A stretch of DNA of 64,000 nt from Myrica gale (Eukaryota; Streptophyta; Magnoliopsida; Fagales; Myricaceae), in contig OZ005616.1 of NCBI GenBank assembly GCA_963930655.1, positions 10,568,001-10,632,000 on the forward strand, written 5' to 3'. Under the pieces are notes generated by a model. The model saw nothing but the letters and a program-made list of their open reading frames with translations, made no database searches and was not told where the DNA came from. Position 1 is the stretch's first letter. Every line of letters starts with the position of its first letter. Shown piece after piece: positions 24,079 to 37,014 of the stretch. The position numbers and the translations under genes are program-made.

Positions 24079-26468
24079 ACAGTTTTTAACACCGGGGGAG
24101 ATGATCACATATACCTTACATATATTCATAAACTTAGCCAATAATTCAATGAATCTACAAGAAAAAATTAGTTACTCAGTGAACACTTATTTGAATTAGA
24201 ACTATATTATTTTAGTATTAGATAACTATGCTGAAGATGAAGTTTTCTAATACCTGAGATCTTTTTGAAATATTTTGATCCCTTGTTTCAGCAAGTAACC
24301 TTTCTCTTTTCCAACCTAGACAAGGATATAATGGCATACACATAACATGAATCTTCACAATTCCAGCAAATATGAGGATTATGTAATATTTCAAATACGT
24401 AATAGGAAGAGATTCATAACAATTATAAAATATTGCAGCAAATCTGAGCACTAGCAGCCCGAGCAGAGCAACCTTCTCTGAAGTATTACTAATTTCTTAT
24501 GTTATCTTTTCTTCTGTTGACTTTGAATACTAAGGACAGAAAATGTGATATATAATGAGTGTCGAAAATGATTGAGAATTTGGGATTTCTTTTAGTAGCT
24601 CCTTTTGGGAAGGACTGAACGAAAAAAGCCTTAAACTGAAATGAAAACATGTTATAAACAGAGGGAGCAACAAGGAAAACCTCAAAAGTAGTCGGGGCAT
24701 GAGCTATACAAGAAGATGAGGTTAAGGAGCTTATTTTCTTAAGATGGAGCAATGAATGTTTAAGGCATGAGCTATACAAAAAGAACCACTTCGAATCACC
24801 TTCTGAACGTTTCCAAGAAATTCGAAATTGTTGCACTTGGAGCACAAGAAGCCTTGCTTTGTTGGAGAGAGTAGTGAACAACTTTGTCTAACTTGGAGAG
24901 AAAGAAATCGATTACGTAAACAACTCTGGAAGAATCGCTTAACCAGGGTAGTTTGCTTAACTTGGGTTCATTAATTGAGCTGGCCATTTTGTGACCCTTA
25001 GATGCCGAACTTTAGATTTGGGCCATGGATGTGAACAATGGGGATAATAAGGGTGGGGATAGTAACCGAAGCCCTTATACCTATCTCACCTACGCATATT
25101 TTATCACCAACTATTTCACCTGGACCTATTTCACCTCCACCATTACTCTGTTCTACACGAACCAGATCTGCACCTCAATTTTTGAAGTATTACCATGAGA
25201 TGTTTTCTCGAGTGGCGAAATCGGTTACAATTTGTTCCTTATTGGCTATTGTTAATGTGCATGGTTGGTTCCTTCGACAATTTGATGTCCATAATGCCTT
25301 CCTCCATGGAATTTTAGATGAAGAGGTTTATATGCAATGTCCATTGGGGTATTCTGTTGGTTTAACTCATCGAGTGTGTCGGCTACATAAAAGTTTGTAT
25401 GGCCTCAAACAGGCTTCACGACAGTGGTACTCTAAGTTCTCATCCGCCCTTATTCAGTTTGGTTTTCTTCAATCTAAGTCAGAATATAGTTTGTTTACTC
25501 TCACCTCTGGGAACAGTTTCTTAGCACTGCTTGTTTACGTTGATGATATAATCGTTGTTGGCATTCATCTTGCTTCTCTTGATTCTCTACAAACTTTGTT
25601 ATCTAAACAGTTTAAAATCAAGTCTCTTGAGGACCTCAAGTATTTCTTGGACCTTGAGGTGTCCCGTTCTCACCGTGGTATCCATATATGTCAAAGGAAA
25701 TATACCCTTGACATCTTAGCCCACTCTGGCACTCTTGGTGCTCGGGATGTCAAATTGCCAATGGAACAAAACTTGAATTTAAGCAAGGACTCTGGCACTC
25801 CTCTTCCCAATGGTGCAACTTACAGACATCTTATTGGCAGGTTGTTATATCTCACAATAACTAGACCGGATATTTTTTTTGATGTACAAAAGCTTAGTCA
25901 ATTCATGCATCACTTGTGTGATGTTGATCTTCATGTTGCCGACCAGATTTTGTACATCACTTGTGTGATGCATCACTTGAGTGATGCATCACTTCTTTTC
26001 CCCTCTTCATCTTCTCTACTCCTTCGTGCTTACTGTGACAGTGATTGGGCTGCTTGCCCAGACTCCAGACGTTTTGTTACCTGCTATTTCATTTTCCTTG
26101 GCAGTTCATTGATTTCTTGGCGTTCAAAGAAATAGAGTATCCTCTCCAGATCTTCTGCAAAGGCGAAGTACTGTGCTATGGAAAGCACTAGTTCTGAGCT
26201 GCTCTGGATCCGTTCTCTTCTTGCTGATCTTCACGTTTCCCATCAACAACCGACTACTCTGTATTGTGACTACCATGCGGCTCTGCATATTGTCGCCAGT
26301 CCCGTCTTTCACGAGCGAACGAAACACATCGAAATTGATTGTCACTTACTTCGTGATCTGATTCAAGACGGTTTGCTTTGCACTGCTCATTTCAAACCAA
26401 TGCTTAGTTAGCAGATCTGTTCACTAAGGCTCTCCCTTCCTCTCTACTCTTCTCACATTTGTGGGGCG

Positions 26469-26852
26469 TCTCACAGCTTGAAGATGTTGAGTACTCTCGC
26501 GTCACTCTCTCTACAGAACTATCACACTTCTCTTGTGTCATAGTGCAGTTAGCCTTGCCCTCCCTCTAACACAAGGCCTCCAGCTACGTAAACCATTGCT
26601 CAAGCTACTCTTACCATAGCCCATGTCACTACACCTACTACTGTTATTTCTAAGATTCCTTCTGTTATGTAGAAGTGGTCCCTTGCATATTGTTAAGGGG
26701 CTTTTATATTTTTTCTTTCTCAGTTGGTTTGTTTTTTGTTATTCTATATAAACTCTGTACAGTCCTTATAAGTAGTGCGTGAACCAAATATACAAAGTTT
26801 TTCCACATTTCTCTCTGGTGTTGCATTTACCTCTGCATTACCAAACCATACA
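26469..26852 (+). repeat. 3' LTR of the copia element
   Basis: The 384-base right repeat is preceded by a purine-rich GTGGGGCG tract at 26461-26468 and followed by the AGATT duplication. It has a short T-rich insertion compared with the 5' LTR. Confidence 0.85.
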
Positions 26853-27983
26853 AGATTATATCTAAGTTGATGGCTGACCGATTGAAACCTTTGATGAACT
26901 CTCTAGTGTCGCCTTTCCAGTTGGCTTTTATTGTTGCTGCAGAACTCTTCGATAGCATGAAGCGTAAGCGGGGCTCGGTTGGTTGGGTGGCTATTAAGGA
27001 TGATATGGAGAAGGCCTATATCGGTTCGAATAGAGTTTCCTTGCCGCGGTGGTCCGAAACCATGGGTTTTCTCCTCATTCAATCCACTTGGTTATGGTTT
27101 ACGTGGCATCACCGAGATTTTTGCTTTTGTTGAATAGGTCCCTTTTTGGGTATTTTTCTGCCTCTCGGGGTCTTCGTCAAACGGATCCCATTTCCCGGTT
27201 CCTCTTTATCCTTGTTTCTGATGTTCTTTCTAGGAGCTTGTTGGGTGCTGAAGCTTTGGGTTAGATCTCGGGTATCAAGCTGAATGCTTCTTCCCCTTCT
27301 ATTTCACACTTATTTTTTGCCGTCGATATACTCCTGTTAGGTCGGGCTACAACTAAGGAAATGTCAGCTTTTCAGTTGTGCCTTGATTCCTAATCTCGAT
27401 TGTTGGGGTAACTTCTTAATATGCGTAAGTCTGCTATTTTTTTCAACACTAACACACGGCCTTCTAAGCAGCGTCACTTGGGGTTGCCCATCATTCTGCC
27501 TCGGGCTAGATCAGCTGTTCTTGATGTGTTGCAGGCTCGGATTTTGGATAAAATCTGTGGATGGAAGGCGAAGTTTCTTTCCCAAGTTGGGCGGTCTTCT
27601 CTTATTGTTGTAGTAGCTTCGACGCTTATGTCCTATATCATGAGTTCTCTCTTTTTTCCGCAAGGGTGGTGCAGTATGATGGACTGGCACTTGAAGAATT
27701 TTTGGTCTTCGCTCTTTTTTCCACTCAAATCAAGCATTAGTATCCAAGCTGGCGTAGTTGTTTTTCTCTCCTTCCCTTTGCCAGTGGGTGTCTCTTTGGG
27801 CCATCCGACTCCTCTTGGATTGGGCATGGAATAGTTAGAGTTTCCCCTTCATCTCCCAAGCAGCAGCGTGCTACGTTGTGATGAATGGGGAATCTGTCTA
27901 CTCATGGTCGGATCCTTGGATTTCGTTGTTGGAGTCTTTTCGACCTCTCCCTCGGTCTCCAGATGTGCTTTGTGACCCCACAA

Positions 27984-30345
27984 TTGTTGTCTCCTCTACT
28001 ATGCTCACACAACCTCGCAAGTGGGATGTAGCTGCTATTCCTGCGTTGTTTGGTAGATCTTCAGGGGATGCTATTGTTCAATTGATGTTTCCTTTTGATA
28101 ATATTCCAGATAGGTGGATTTGGACTCTGGATTCTTTGGTTTGTTCTCTGTGAAGTCTTGTTATCTGTGGGTTGTCACTTCGCCTTCTATTGGCGCCAGC
28201 CCTGTGTTAACGCTAGAGTGGACTGCTTTGTGGAAGCTCCACCTTCATGCTCGGCTTAAGTTGTTTCTTTGGAAGATGGTTTGAGATATCATTCCTACCA
28301 GGGTGAGGATTGGATCTTTGATGGCTTATTTTGAGTCTGATCCTCCGCTTTGTCATCTCTATACAAGTGTGCCCGAAACTCTCCAGTATTTGTTGTTTCT
28401 TTGTCCCTTTAGCATGGTGGCTTGGCGTGATTCTCAGTGGTCTCTTGATAGTATTGTGGGACACGGTTTAGACTCTAAACTTAAAAATTTCAGCACAACC
28501 TATTTCACCCTAATGCGGAAAACCTTATACAAATCTCAGTATAAAGAATATTATTGAATCTTTCCAGATCAGGAAAATATAACACAACCCTATTAATGAC
28601 AGAAATTTAATATATTTTATTCAATTTAAACAATTCTAAGATTACCTAGACAATATCACAAACACTTGGAGTGCAGAAAATTCTAAATCTAATCTTTTAA
28701 ACCATGATACACAACAAACCTACCAAGTTTCGAAATTATATCATGCTAGTTATTTAATAAGCAAATATAAAAAGAATTGAAAGCAAACAATCACAAAAAC
28801 ACAAGAGATTGTTTACAAAGTGGAAACCCCTTTGAAAGAGCTCATTCAAAAGGGAAAATATAGTCCGAGCTCACCGCCGGTTAACCAATCCACTAAATGA
28901 GAGAAACACTTACATTTGATGACTTTATTTACTACAAAACCTTTGCTACTTAAAAAATCCCGAAAGAAGCAATTGAAACGACACTCTCGAACCTGCACCA
29001 AGTTGTAGAATCAAAACCTTTGAATCTCTGTCTGACTTAAATGAATCTTGATCAAAGCAAACTTGCTTCAGGACTATCGGAACAGCAATCGACAAACACC
29101 GAAACTCCGATGTTTACCCACTGCCACAGTGGGGTTTTGTTGGTGGTGAATGATTTATTCAACAACACACGATGGAGGACAACCAAAATCTTGATTCTTC
29201 AAGTCTTCAATAACAATCCTCCTCTCGAATCTTCACAAATCTCTCTCTAGAAGCCTTCGAACTGTTTCAGATCTGTTTCTCTTCTATTTTCGTCGAAGTC
29301 TATATGTCCAGCATGCAAAAAGACCTTTTTAAATGGCTGGGTAAACGTACGTTGTAATTCAATTATTAATTTTTCCATGTTTGGGCTTGAGCCTCAAGCT
29401 AGCTCCAAATTAGAACGTGATTTCTTCAAGCTCGCCTCAAGCTAGCCCAACTAGCACTTAACCACTTTAACAACTTTATAACTTCCAGATTTCTTCACAA
29501 CTGAACCATTTCAACTGAAAACACATTTACATGATCATCCACATCCAAGACACCGTTCCTTTACAACATACATGTCACGGAATAAATCCAACATTCTAAC
29601 CTTAGAAACTAACAGGTTCTCTTTCTTTACCTACCTGGATCCGAATTGTTTTGCAACCCAGATCTTTGATTGGTATCCCTCACGCTGATATTTTACTGTT
29701 TCAGATTTTTGAGCAACCAAGTTGCCCACGACTGTTGTCTCCTCTATTATGCTCATGCAGCCTCACAAGTGGGATGTAGCTGCTATTCTGTCGCTGTTTG
29801 ATAGATCTTCTGGGGATGCTATTGTTCAATTGCAGTTGCCTTATGATGATCTTCTAGATAGGTGGATTTGGACTCCGGATTCTCTGGTTTGTTCTCTGTG
29901 AAGTCTTGTTATCTGTGGGTTTTCACTTCGCCTTCTGTTGACGCCAGCACTATGTCGACGCTAGAGTGGACTGCATTGTGGAAGTTGCAGCTTAATACTC
30001 GGCTTAATTTGTTTCTTTGGTAGATGGTATGGGATATCATTCCTACCCGGGTGAGGATTGGATCTTTGTTGGCTTCTTTGGAGTCTGATCCTCCGCTTTG
30101 TTTATGCCTGAAACTCTTCAGCATTTGTTGTTTCTTTGTCCCTTTAGTGTGGTGGCTTGGCGTGATTCTCTGTGGTCTCTTGATAGTATTGTTTTTGGTT
30201 CTTTTTCTTTACCTGCCTGGATTCGAATTGTTTTGCCACCTAGATCTTTGATTGGTATCCCTCACGTTGATATTTTACTGTTTCAAATTTTTTCTACCAA
30301 TATTGCTGACCTTGTTTGGTTTCTGCACAACCAAGTTGCCCACGG
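27984..30345 (+). repeat. Direct tandem duplication inside the LINE
   Basis: The LINE segment TTGTTGTCTCCTCTACTATG.. at 27984 to the CCAAGTTGCCCACG at about 29720 is repeated as 29725-30345. Units are about 0.6 kb once the 28457-29612 insert is set aside. The junction at 29720-29730 (GCCCACGACTGTTGTC) lies where both ends share CCCAC. The second unit lacks the insert, and the first has a deletion of about 40 bases near 29708. Confidence 0.75.
28457..29612 (-). mobile_element. Copia-type LTR-like insert in the LINE
   Basis: The first unit of the LINE duplication is interrupted after GATAGTATTGTGGG, and LINE sequence resumes at GGTTCTCTTTC. The insert has copia-LTR-like sequence on the minus strand, such as the run at 28815-28860 that reads as TTTGAAAGGGGTTTCCAC in reverse. 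No coding region and no clear target duplication were found. It resembles the units at 8866-11728 in style. Fossil, probably a solo LTR. Confidence 0.5.
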
Positions 30346-30836
30346 GGGCCCGGTGATAATTGTGCCTGATTTCTCGTGAGCACTTACGGGCTTGGGTGTC
30401 TTCCGCCATTGCAGCTCCTACTTCGGCTTCGACTCCCCCGCCTCTGGGTTTGTTGAAGATTAATGTGGACATCGCTATTCGGCCAACCTATTCTGTTGCT
30501 GCTTGTGTTTGTCGTAATAGCGATGAGACTATCTCTCATATTGAATCAGCTATCTTACCTGTTGTGGAGCCTTCGGTGGGTGAAGCTCATGTTGCTTGGT
30601 TGGGAGTTAAGGTGGCTGCTGATCTTCGTCTTTAAAATGTGTTTATTGAGGGAGATTCCAAGGTTATCATTGATCTTCTTCAAGATCGATCCCTCTTGCC
30701 GTCCTGGGTGTGTGAATCTCTTATTCATAATGCTATGTTGTTGGCTGGAAATTTCTACTCCTGTTCGTGGAGTTTTTTCCAACGTTGTGCGAACTCTCTT
30801 TCGCCCTTTATTGCTCAATGGGCAGCTTTCTCTATG

Positions 30837-31664
30837 TGACACAGTTGTTGTCAGCATAAAAGATCGAGATTGAAATTAAAGTCTGGAGATATTTACGAAG
30901 GCTTTCTATTCGAGTTATAGCTTGTTGGAAAGGGCTAAGAGTGTAGTTTCCAACGCATCAAACGGCGTACAATTTGGAGTTTTGTAGACGAAGTTATGGT
31001 TAAATTACTCAAAGAAGGTCAGGCTTGCAGTTCAGTACGAGGAGTTTCTACTTTTGGATGAGTTTGCTATTTTTAGATTGTTCTTTTGGATTTTTAAAGC
31101 GTCTTTTCATCTCCCTAATAGTCTTTTATGTTTCTTAAGTCAAAATTAATATTTTGGAAGATGTATTTCTCATTTACTCATGCTTGGAGGGTTGTTCCAA
31201 GCTTTGCTATTTATACCCCTCTCTTGTAGTGGTAATATCCAGATTTTGAGTGTTTATACAAATTGAGCCTTAGGCTATTTTGAAGAAAGATTTCTTCTAC
31301 AAACTCTTATCCTTCGGTGGATTCCGATAGGTGGCGAGTTCTTGCTCTGTATCCCGTGTTGGATTACATTGGGTGGTGATTTATGTATCCCTTTGTGTTC
31401 TACTTGGATGGTGAGCTTAGCTATCCAAGTGAGTTAGAGTGTGTTTTCGAGATACCCATACACTTTTCCGACCTTGTCACAAGTATCCCAAGGTCCCCAT
31501 TATCTAGCCGAGGTGTCTCTCTTTCCTGGGTTATAACTTTTTGAGGTCCCAATACAATTCCCGAGGTCCCCATTACTATTTCCGAGGTGTCCATTTACCT
31601 CATTTCAAACATTTCGAGGCGCACACAAGGTGTCTCGCGCTTTCCCCAGTTAACCCCGGTATCA
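30837..31664 (+). repeat. 5' LTR of the gypsy element
   Basis: The 828-base LTR is bounded by the CTATG target duplication and by the primer-binding site. It matches 39469-39587 at both ends. Confidence 0.85.
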
Positions 31665-33524
31665 AGTGGTACCAGAGCTTTTGTTTGTCATGGCGGGTCT
31701 TCGTCGTCGTGGGCCAAATGTTGACTCTCCTCTAGCTCATGAAAGAGATCTCAATAAAGTTGAAATTGCGGATCTAAGGAGACAATTACAACAACTTCAG
31801 CAACGTCTTGAGTATTATGAGCTTTTTAATTCTCATCGTGGTTCGGATGATGAATCTTCTCCTCATGAGAATGAGAATCCTTTTTATCGTGATCGAAGTG
31901 AAGCATCATCAGAAGAACATGTACATCATCGTCGTCGTCATCAAAGAAACCATGAAGTTCAACGAGATCAACTTGATGTGAGAATTGATATCCCCGAGTT
32001 CGAAGGAAGGATGCAACCGGACGAGTTTCTTGATTGGTTACATTTGGTGGAGCGAATCTTTGATTAGAAGGAGGTGCCGGAAGAAATAAAGGTGAAGCTT
32101 GTTACATTAAAGTTGAAGAAATATGCTTCTCTATGGTGGGAGAATTTAAAGAAGCAGCATGCTCGAGAAGGAATAAGTTGTATTGCTACATTGGAAAAAA
32201 TGAGAAAAGTTCTTAAGCAAAAAATTTTGCCGGATAATTACCGACAAGATATTTTCCTTAAGTTCCACAATTTTAAACAAAAAGATCTTTTGGTGGAAGA
32301 ATATACTGCGGAGTTCGACCATCTCATGATGAAGTGTGATGTGGTGGAGCCAGACAAGCAAACTATCGTCCGCTATCTTGGTGGACTACGATTAGAAATT
32401 GACAATATTGTCCAATTACAACTGTATTGGACTTACAATGATGTTTTGAAGCTAGCAATGAAGGTGGAAAAGCAACAAAAGGAGGCTCATGGAAGTAAGC
32501 CGCGATTTAGAGCAAAGGATCGATGGTCATTCTAACCGAGGGAGCTCTTTAGTCCCTAAAGTTTCAGCACCAAAGTTTTCAGCAAACAAAGCAAATCCTT
32601 AACTCCCGAAGAATGAAGGAGGACCGAGTTCAATTCGCCAAAATCATAATTCTCGTAAGTGAAGAAGAATGGATGGACGAAGGCGATGAAGAGGAACCAA
32701 CGGAGAACGATTTCAAAGACAAAGAAGATGAAGATGTCACTTATACCAACATTGGAGAATAACTTGTTGTTCGAAGAAGCTTGAGTTCAGTCCATGAAGA
32801 TTGTGATGAATGGCTGCGGAAAAATATCTTTAAAACATGATGCACTTCCCATGGCAAGGTTTGTGATATTATCATTGATGGTGGATGTTGTGAGAACGTG
32901 GTGGCTGAAGACATGGAGAAGAAGCTGAAACTTAAGACACAACTTCATCCTCAACCTTACAAGCTTACGTGGTTTCGAAAAGGAAACGAGGTGAAGGTAA
33001 ATAAACGCACTCTTGTTCAATTTTCTATTGGCAAAGATTACAAAGATGAAGTATTATGTGATGTTGTGCCTATGGATACTTGTCATTTACTTTTTGGTAA
33101 ACCATGACAATATGATAGAAAAGCTATTCATGACGAGTTCACGAATACTTATGATTTTGTCAAAGATGGAGTAAGGATCATTTTGGGTCCTCTCCGTTTT
33201 GAGAAATCTCCTAAACCTTATAAAGGAGAGAGAAATAATTTACTCTCTATATGTGATGTTGAGAAGGAATTGGTGTGTTCTAACGAATTTTGTGCTCTTG
33301 TAGTGATGGAAGAAAATGATGAAGTGAATGAACCACCTATTATTATGCAATCTCTTCTGGAGGAATTCCTTGATGTCATCCCCGAAGAAATTCCATATAA
33401 TCTTCCTCCTATGAGAGACATTCAACATTGCATTGATCTTGTACCGGGTTTCATCATTCCAAACAAAGCAGCTTATAGGATGAATCTTAAGGAGAATGAA
33501 GAATTGCAAAGGCAAGTTGCTATT

Positions 33525-36500
33525 TGCTCTATGTATTTGTTTTTGGATTTAAATTCAAGGGGCTGTTGTTTGGCCAATGTAAGATGTTAAGTCGATTATG
33601 GTATTTTGAACTATAAGTTTTCCTTAATTATTTTCATTATGATGTGAAATCATGTTAGTATAATTGGTCATGGCCGAATTTCTCAAGGTAGATTTTCTTT
33701 ATGAATTAATTTTTCCATTAGCCTATTATTATGCTACCATGATTTATTAAATTAAATGCCAAGAATATTTGGAGAGTATTTTATTTCTTATTGTTGCTGA
33801 AATTCTATAAGTAAAATTCATTTCATATTAATCTATGGTTGTGAACTCTATGTTAGTGCATGTAAATTATCTCATGTCTTCATTATGTAACCTTAATCTC
33901 CATTGGGTAGTCTTAAGCCTCATTAGGAGAACTAAGTGATAAGCTAGTGTGCTTATAGAGTAGTTTAATAGAAAACCAAATGATAAGTTAGTGAGCTTAT
34001 AAAGTAGTCCATGTGAAAAGAGAAAAGCAAAATAAATTAATAAGAAAATGAAAGTCATGAGAGGTGTAGATTCACGTAAATGGCAAGAGAATTGAATTGG
34101 CTTTCAAGGAAGAGTCACGTAAAGTGCTTGTAGTCGAAGAGAAAAAGGAAAATAAGGAAATGTAGAAGAAAAAGACAAAGGCCTTAACTAACCGGTCATA
34201 CCATCCAATAGCAATGGGCGATACAAACTAAGGCAATTCTCTCCCTTTTCTCACAATTTAGACTAGGTTCATGTTGCTTTATTTTGCACTTCACTTTTCA
34301 TCGTACCCCTCTCTCACTCAGCTCACTTTGGTTCCTTCATTTCACTTTAGCTCACTCATTGCACTCATTTTCTCTCTTTGGCCGAGAACCTTCTTCACTT
34401 CTCCAAAGCTTTTCCTTTCTCTTCTTCACGTCATTCCCAACAACCTCATCCTCCACATATCACTTCCAGCTTCATCACAGAACCTTACTTGCTCACATTC
34501 AGTTCATTTTAGCCACACTAGAGGAGGGAGAGTGACAGAAGCCGAGAGATAGAGAGAAAAGGAGTTTGCTTGTTGGCCGAGTATGGTAGAAGGAAAAAGA
34601 GGTAAAGGAGATCTGATTCCTCTTTTTCTCTTTTCTCCTTTCTTTCCTAGAATCTGACAATGGGTACTCTTATGCTAGGTATTCCCTAATCAGCACTTGT
34701 GTCCAGCGTTATAAAGTTAAGCTAGAGTTTGGTTTTCTCAAAGGAGAAGGTCTGCTGTTTTGGCCGAATATGGTTGTGTTTCTTGTGTTCATTTTTCCTT
34801 TGAAAATGTTTGAATATTGGATTTGATCTAGGATGTGATTGTTGGAGTTATGGTTGTGATGTTGTTGTTGATGGAGGAAGGATTAAGCCACTGTTTTGGG
34901 CTAGGAAGTGGTGTCTTGGATCAAATATTGGAGATGATGTCATGCATGTGTATAGGTTGCTGTTATGCCAAATCTTGTGACCTTATTGGGTGAATTAATG
35001 CTTCTGATTTGAGATAGATCATTGATATTTAATGAAATGGTTAGTTAAAATCATGGAGAAATAATGTTGCATGTAGGATTAGTGACATTTGATGTTGGCC
35101 GAATAGACTAAGCATGAAACCAAGTTAGTAGTGTTAAGGTCTAGATCGGTTAGTGGTGGTAAGGTGATAAAATGAGTACATTGCTATCCATGCATTGGAT
35201 TAAAAATAGATAAGGGACATTGGTAGCCACGGTTTTGCTTAAGCTAGGGCTGGAAATAGGCTAGCTTGTTTAAATAGAAATGAACTAGGTGCATATGGAA
35301 ATTGAAGTCAAGATCCTTGATATTATGTGTTGTGATGTTGCTAATGTAAACCTAGGTCTCGAATATGAAAAACATGAAGGTTTAGGGTGTATTTAGGGTT
35401 CGGGCAGTGACATTAACCTAGGGGCAAGTGGGGATTAGACTCTGATAACTTAATAGAATTATGTAAATGGTAGATAGGGTTCTTTAGAGCCAAATAGGCT
35501 GCTGCCCTTGGTCATTGGTTATACCTTTTGTTAAGTTTTCTTAAGGGTTATTGCTGCTAAGAAGTATATTGATGAAGTGGATTAGAACAGCAAGTCTATA
35601 AGAGGAAAAGAAGGTTAAATTGGTGGAGTTTGATGGACATTAGGTTTGGTAAAAGTTTAAAACAAGGAAATTAAGTTAGACACATTATAAGTTCCTGTTT
35701 TGGGCTTAGAATTCTTAGAATGAAATGTTGTTGCTGAATTTCACAAATAGGCTTTGGAATCAATGATGTCGATGGGAAGAATCAGTGTACCTAAGCGATT
35801 ATAAGTGGGATATATAGTAGTCCAATCAGCAACCTTATTGGAGATGTTTGATGCATATGTTTAATTGTTTTTTTTCAATTGTTCTATGAAAGCTAGTTGA
35901 AGAAATCATTTGTAAATGAAATCGTATTTTCAAAGATACGTACTTTTGGAAAACCGAAATAATTATAAGTATTTCTTTGAATGTATATGTGATTAATTTC
36001 CTAAGCGTCTAAGTGAAGTATTTGAATCACTTGTAGGCGAAACTTTATACCGAAACTCAATAAGACCAAGGTAAGTGGAAGTAAGTAGAAACTTACACTT
36101 TTATGAAAACTAGAATGGTACACAGCATGGTTTATCATGAACAAGCATAGCATCATAAGCAAGCATGACATGACACGACACGAACATTTGCATGATTTCT
36201 AAAAGAAGTTTTTATGCAAATGAAGTATGAAAGTTTTATGTCAAGTTAAGTTAAAGGGCTCTGGTCGGTACCGTACCATCAAGAAGGACACCTATACCGA
36301 AGGACACCTATACCGAAGGACGAATGCGAGAAGGATGGGTGATCCTAGAGGTAAATGCAACCACACTGAAGGACGAATGCGAGAAGGTGGGCTAGCTCGA
36401 CCAGATGTAATGTCTCCAAGGAAAATAGGGGACATTTCCAACAAGAACGCGCAACCCTGACTTCAGGGGTAAATGGAGCGTATGTAGCCCACAAGTCAAG

Positions 36501-37014
36501 AAGTGAATACTTTTCAAGGATCATGTGTCATTTTAAGTACAATAACATGTTTTCAAGTTCAAGAGCATGTGCATACCCATAAAGCATGCATGCACATCAA
36601 GATTTACAATTGCTCATGATTTTCATGTTCAAGCTATAAGTTCATGTTTACAAGTTTACATTTTCCCTTACTGAGTCTTTTGACTCACAGTTTTCAAAAA
36701 CGTATCATTCCAGATGTTTCAGGTGAAGGAAGTCAGGAAGACTACCAGTCTTGAGAGAGAAGACCTTTATGTATTTTATTGTTGGTGACTGTTGACCGAT
36801 GTGGTCTATCACTTAGGTTATGTAAAGTTGTGTTATGTAATTAAGTTACTACTCTTCCTTTGTGGTCTATTATGCAGTTAAGTCTTGATGATTTTTTGGC
36901 CCATCTCTCTCTCGATTGTATTCCGTTGTATGTATGGTTAAGTTCGCTGGGGCTTTCCCTCGGGATTGCTCGCGATTGTCATTGGCCCTACGGGATAGCG
37001 TTTGGGGCGTGACA
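33525..37014 (+). mobile_element. Solo LTR of a long-LTR gypsy family
   Basis: A 3490-base insert splits the reverse transcriptase of the gypsy element. It begins TGCTCTATG, ends GGGGCGTGACA and is flanked by CTATT on both sides (33520-33524 and 37015-37019). Near its 3' end are a TGAGTCTTTTGACTCACAG segment and CCAGATGTTTCAGGTGAAGG, both common in long plant gypsy LTRs. Short tandem repeats (GGACACCTATACCGAA twice, GAAGGACGAATGCGAGAAGG twice) lie at 36285-36390. No internal region remains, so it is a recombined remnant and younger than its gypsy host. Confidence 0.85.

Larger units (their letters stand above)
19916..25073 (-). mobile_element. FAR1-type MULE carrying a captured gene fragment
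   Basis: Terminal inverted repeats start GGCTTCGGTTACTATCCCC at 19916 and run about 140 bases. The matching right repeat ends at 25073. A perfect 9-bp target duplication CTTATACCT lies at 19907-19915 and 25074-25082. The element is 5158 bases and interrupts the copia element between its integrase and reverse transcriptase parts. It holds a two-exon FAR1/FRS-like transposase gene on the minus strand (21860-24078), an ALP1-like fragment on the plus strand (20752-21030) and short internal tandem repeats (21050-21190 and 21427-21555). One TIR has a small insertion. As the innermost insertion here, it is younger than the copia element. Confidence 0.93.
16961..26852 (+). mobile_element. Ty1/copia LTR retrotransposon, nested in the LINE
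   Basis: The 5' LTR is 16961-17320 and the 3' LTR 26469-26852. They end in CATACA and differ by eye at about one position in ten, which suggests an age of several million years. A 5-bp target duplication AGATT flanks the element (16956-16960 and 26853-26857). A primer-binding site beginning TGGTATCAAAG follows the 5' LTR at 17321. Parts in order are gag with the copia N-terminal region and CCHC-type knuckles (about 17398-18395), protease (about 18550-18650), integrase (about 18940-19570), and reverse transcriptase with RNase H (about 25083-26410). A MULE at 19916-25073 splits it. Without that, it is about 4.7 kb, normal for the family. Broken in several places; a fossil. Confidence 0.9.
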
